Origin: Streptomyces sp. NBC_01498
Lineage (GTDB): Bacteria; Actinomycetota; Actinomycetes; Streptomycetales; Streptomycetaceae
Assembly (NCBI RefSeq): GCF_036327775.1
Contig: NZ_CP109598.1
Location: 6,677,501 to 6,741,500, forward strand
Length of the DNA: 64,000 nucleotides
Direction of reading: 5' to 3'
Shown here: in pieces, positions 61,845-64,000 of the stretch
Layout: every line of letters begins with the position of its first letter
How positions within the stretch are numbered: the stretch's first letter is position 1
Made by a program: the position numbers and the translations under genes
Notes under the pieces: model-generated
Told to the model about the DNA's origin: nothing
What the model saw: the letters and a program-made list of their open reading frames with translations, nothing else
The model's database searches: none

Positions 61845-62506
61845 TCCGTGTCCTGCTCGCCGACGACCAGTCGCTCGTCCGGGCGGGCTTCCGCGCGCTG
61901 CTCGACGCCCAGCCGGACATCGAGGTCGCGGGAGAGGCCGCCGATGGTGCCGAGGCGCTGCGCAAGGCGCGCGAACTCGCCCCGGACGTCGTCCTGATGG
62001 ACATCCGGATGCCGGTGATGGACGGCCTCGACGCCACCCGCGGGATCACCGGGGACAGCGCTCTGGGCCGGGTGAGGGTGGTCATGCTCACCACCTTCGA
62101 ACTCGACGAGTACGTCTTCGAGGCGCTGCGTTCGGGCGCGTCCGGCTTTCTCGTCAAGGACACCGAACCGGACGAACTGCTGCGCGCCGTACGGGCGGTG
62201 GTGGACGGCGACGCGCTGCTGTCGCCCGGGGTGACGCGCCGGCTGATCGCGGAGTTCGCCTCCCGTTCCAAGACGCCCACCGGCGCCTACGGTCTCGGTG
62301 AACTCACCGACCGGGAACGGGAGGTGATGGCGCTCGTCGGGATGGGGCTCTCCAACGAGGAGATCGCCCGCAGGCTGGTCGTCAGCCCGCTCACCGCCAA
62401 GACTCATGTGAGCCGCGCGATGGTGAAGCTCCGCGCCCGCGACCGGGCCCAACTGGTCGTCCTGGCCTACGAGTCGGGGCTGGTCCGGCCGGGCTGGCTC
62501 GGCTGA
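61841..62506 (+). CDS. NarL/LuxR-type response regulator
   Basis: A 221-residue response regulator. The receiver domain has acidic LLADDQSLVRAG, phospho-acceptor Asp in VVLMDIRMPVMDG, and Lys in FLVKDTEPDEL. The LuxR-type DNA-binding domain has LTDREREVMALVGMGLSNEE and KTHVSRAMVKLRARDRAQ. Partner of the upstream kinase. Targets are unknown; the adjacent SCO4225-like gene is a candidate. Confidence 0.95.
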   Translation: MIRVLLADDQSLVRAGFRALLDAQPDIEVAGEAADGAEALRKARELAPDVVLMDIRMPVMDGLDATRGITGDSALGRVRVVMLTTFELDEYVFEALRSGASGFLVKDTEPDELLRAVRAVVDGDALLSPGVTRRLIAEFASRSKTPTGAYGLGELTDREREVMALVGMGLSNEEIARRLVVSPLTAKTHVSRAMVKLRARDRAQLVVLAYESGLVRPGWLG

Positions 62507-62539
62507 CGCAGCACCGGGGAACCGTCACGCTCGGTGTCC

Positions 62540-62911
62540 TCAGACCTCGCGGGGCGTGTGCGCCCGGCCCGTACGGCCGGTCAGCAGCCGTACGAACGCC
62601 CCGATGGCCGCCGCCTGGATCAACACCGAGGCGATGAGGGCCAGATAGCCGAAACCGGACGAGGAGGCGAACGAGTCCCCTATCAGCGAGCCGCCGGCGA
62701 AGAAGAGGAAGACGGTGGGCGCCGCGAGGAAGAACAGCCACACGCCCGCGAACGACGCGTCGTTGTGGTGCACGAACAGCGTGTCCACGGCGACGAAGAC
62801 CGCTGTCGCGGCGACGACGGCGAGATAGATCTGCGAGGCGCGGTTGCCGTAGATCATCCGGGCGGGGCGCTGGGCGAGCCTGGTCAGTGTGGTCAGGCGT
62901 CCTGACGTCAT
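62540..62911 (-). CDS. SCO4225-family membrane protein
   Basis: A 123-residue protein with three hydrophobic segments (IYLAVVAATAVFVAVDTLFV, FAGVWLFFLAAPTVFLFF, ALIASVLIQAAAIGAFVR). The HHNDASFAGVW motif and the order of helices match the SCO4225 family as I remember it. It is convergent with the two-component operon. Function unknown. Confidence 0.8.
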   Translation of the reverse strand: MTSGRLTTLTRLAQRPARMIYGNRASQIYLAVVAATAVFVAVDTLFVHHNDASFAGVWLFFLAAPTVFLFFAGGSLIGDSFASSSGFGYLALIASVLIQAAAIGAFVRLLTGRTGRAHTPREV

Positions 62912-62984
62912 GATGCGTTCTCCCGTATCGGTTGACTTCCTCCATCGTGGGACGGACCGAACCGCTGTGCCTGAGTACCGCTAC

Positions 62985-64000
62985 TCATCCCTCCTGATGC
63001 GCCGTGCGGGCGGCCGGTGCGTCCGCGACTACGCCTGCCCGCGCCTGACCGGCCGAGACATCGGCCGGAAGATCCGCCGGAACGCCGGCCGGGAGATCCG
63101 CCCGGTCGGCGGGTACCGGTCCCGGGGCCGGGACGGCGCGGGCGCCGTACGCGACGAGGGCCGCGGCTGCCGCCAGCAGGGCGACGGTGGTCAGCGCGAC
63201 GGGCAGCGAGAACCAGTCGGCGAGGAAACCGATCGCGGGCGGTCCCAGCAGCATGCCGCCGTATCCCAGTGTGGACGCGGCGGCCACTCCGCTCGGCCCC
63301 GCGAGCGCGCCCGCACGGGCCACGGCCACCGGGAAGATGTTGGCCAGTCCGAGCCCGGTGACGGCGAAGCCGAGCAGCGCGAGCCAGATCGTGGGCGCGA
63401 GGGCGCCGAGGAGCATGCCGAGCGCGGCGACCAGCCCGCCGGCCACCAACGTCCGTGTCTGGCCGAGCCGTTCGATCAGCGCCGTACCGGACAGCCGGCC
63501 CACGGTCATCGCGAGCGCGAAGAGCGAGTACCCGGCGGCGGCGAGTCCGGCCCCGGCGTCGAGGTCCTGGGCCAGATGCAGGGCGCCCCAGTCCGCGAGG
63601 GCGCCCTCGCCGTACGCGGTGCACAGCGCGATCAACCCGAGCAGGACGACCAGCCGCCGCGTCCGGCGATCCGTCCGCCGGGGGGCCTTCGCACCGTCCC
63701 GCGCGGGCGCCGCGGCCGGGGGCGCGACGTGGCGGTGGCGCAGCAGCGAGGGTGCGGCGAGCGCGGTGACGACCAGGCCCACGGCGGTGAGGGCCAGCAG
63801 ATGCGTGGACGCGGAGAGATCGCCCGCCACCAGGCCGCCGAGTCCCGCGCCCGCCATGCCGCCCAGGCTGAACGCGGCGTGGAAGCTGGACATCACGGGA
63901 CGGCCGAGCGCGGTGACGAGATCGACGGCCCCGCTGTTCATCGAGACGTTGAGACCGCCGTAGGCCGCACCGAAGACGAGCAGGACCAGTCCCAGTGCCG
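62985..64000 (-). CDS. MFS transporter, N-terminus outside window
   Basis: The last 338 residues or so of a major facilitator transporter; the frame continues past the right edge. Conserved pieces include GLVLLVFGAAYGGLNVSMN, SSFHAAFSLGGMAGAGLGGL, the central loop RTDRRTRRLVVLLGLIALCT, and MTVGRLSGTALIERLG, which is the repeated motif A of the second half. It resembles the fucose/YfkF-like or antibiotic-export branches but the substrate is not readable. The C-terminal 45 residues are Ala/Pro-rich and extramembrane. Confidence 0.88.
   Translation of the reverse strand, partial: ALGLVLLVFGAAYGGLNVSMNSGAVDLVTALGRPVMSSFHAAFSLGGMAGAGLGGLVAGDLSASTHLLALTAVGLVVTALAAPSLLRHRHVAPPAAAPARDGAKAPRRTDRRTRRLVVLLGLIALCTAYGEGALADWGALHLAQDLDAGAGLAAAGYSLFALAMTVGRLSGTALIERLGQTRTLVAGGLVAALGMLLGALAPTIWLALLGFAVTGLGLANIFPVAVARAGALAGPSGVAAASTLGYGGMLLGPPAIGFLADWFSLPVALTTVALLAAAAALVAYGARAVPAPGPVPADRADLPAGVPADLPADVSAGQARAGVVADAPAARTAHQEG

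Overview
The window looks like a Streptomyces chromosome segment. It is very GC-rich with strong third-position G/C bias, uses many GTG starts with purine-rich ribosome binding sites, and carries several families typical of the genus (DUF6421, DUF6986, DUF6214, the SCO4225-like membrane protein, a SARP regulator, a LacI/ROK pair and an ABC sugar importer without its own ATPase). I saw no rRNA, tRNA, CRISPR array, prophage or intact insertion sequence. Identifications come from reading the sequence and from remembered family motifs; no database search was possible.

Left part (1-26 kb) is mostly housekeeping and accessory genes. It holds: a partial EfeO iron-uptake lipoprotein behind an IdeR/DmdR1-like box; a Mop/TOBE molybdate-binding protein; a VOC protein followed by a self-regulated ArsR-SRPBCC pair; a TetR-SDR divergent pair with two GACCGnCGGTC operators; a beta-propeller lactonase behind a DasR-like site and a 106-nt T-free leader; a CbiX-like protein; a BadF-type kinase translationally coupled to ung; a DUF305 lipoprotein divergent from an LVIVD-repeat secreted protein; two related small secreted disulfide proteins beside a SARP-LysR hybrid regulator; an M14 carboxypeptidase; HAD and PAP2 phosphatases; an M56 peptidase; and a DUF5134 membrane protein.

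Central part (25.5-41 kb) is a carbohydrate locus. A Tat-exported GH71/99-like protein is followed by a two-gene operon encoding a GH38 alpha-mannosidase homologue that has lost all four zinc/nucleophile residues and a ROK regulator fused to a degenerate IS630-type transposase. Next come a Gfo/Idh/MocA oxidoreductase, a ThuA protein and a mannonate-dehydratase-like enolase in one overlapping operon, an IclR regulator, and a divergent operon of a sugar-binding lipoprotein, two ABC permeases and a uronate-dehydrogenase-like epimerase. The gene content suggests import and catabolism of a uronic-acid or mannose-type sugar, with an external ATPase such as MsiK.

Right part (41-64 kb) contains GNAT, GDPD, DUF6421, SDR, threonine aldolase, B3/4, acyltransferase and thioredoxin genes, etfBA, a DUF6986 lyase, a LacI regulator divergent from a ROK sugar kinase, a P-loop/NUDIX fusion, an MBL hydrolase, an M20 peptidase, a geranylgeranyl-reductase-family flavoprotein, a NarL-type two-component system, and an MFS transporter cut by the window end.

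Several intergenic regions hold tandem duplications (126 bp at 21.5 kb, 19-20 bp minisatellite at 47.1 kb, 267 bp at 52.3 kb, 12 bp at 17.0 kb). The most unusual items are the degenerate GH38 with its transposase-ROK partner, and the SARP-LysR hybrid next to the paired secreted proteins.
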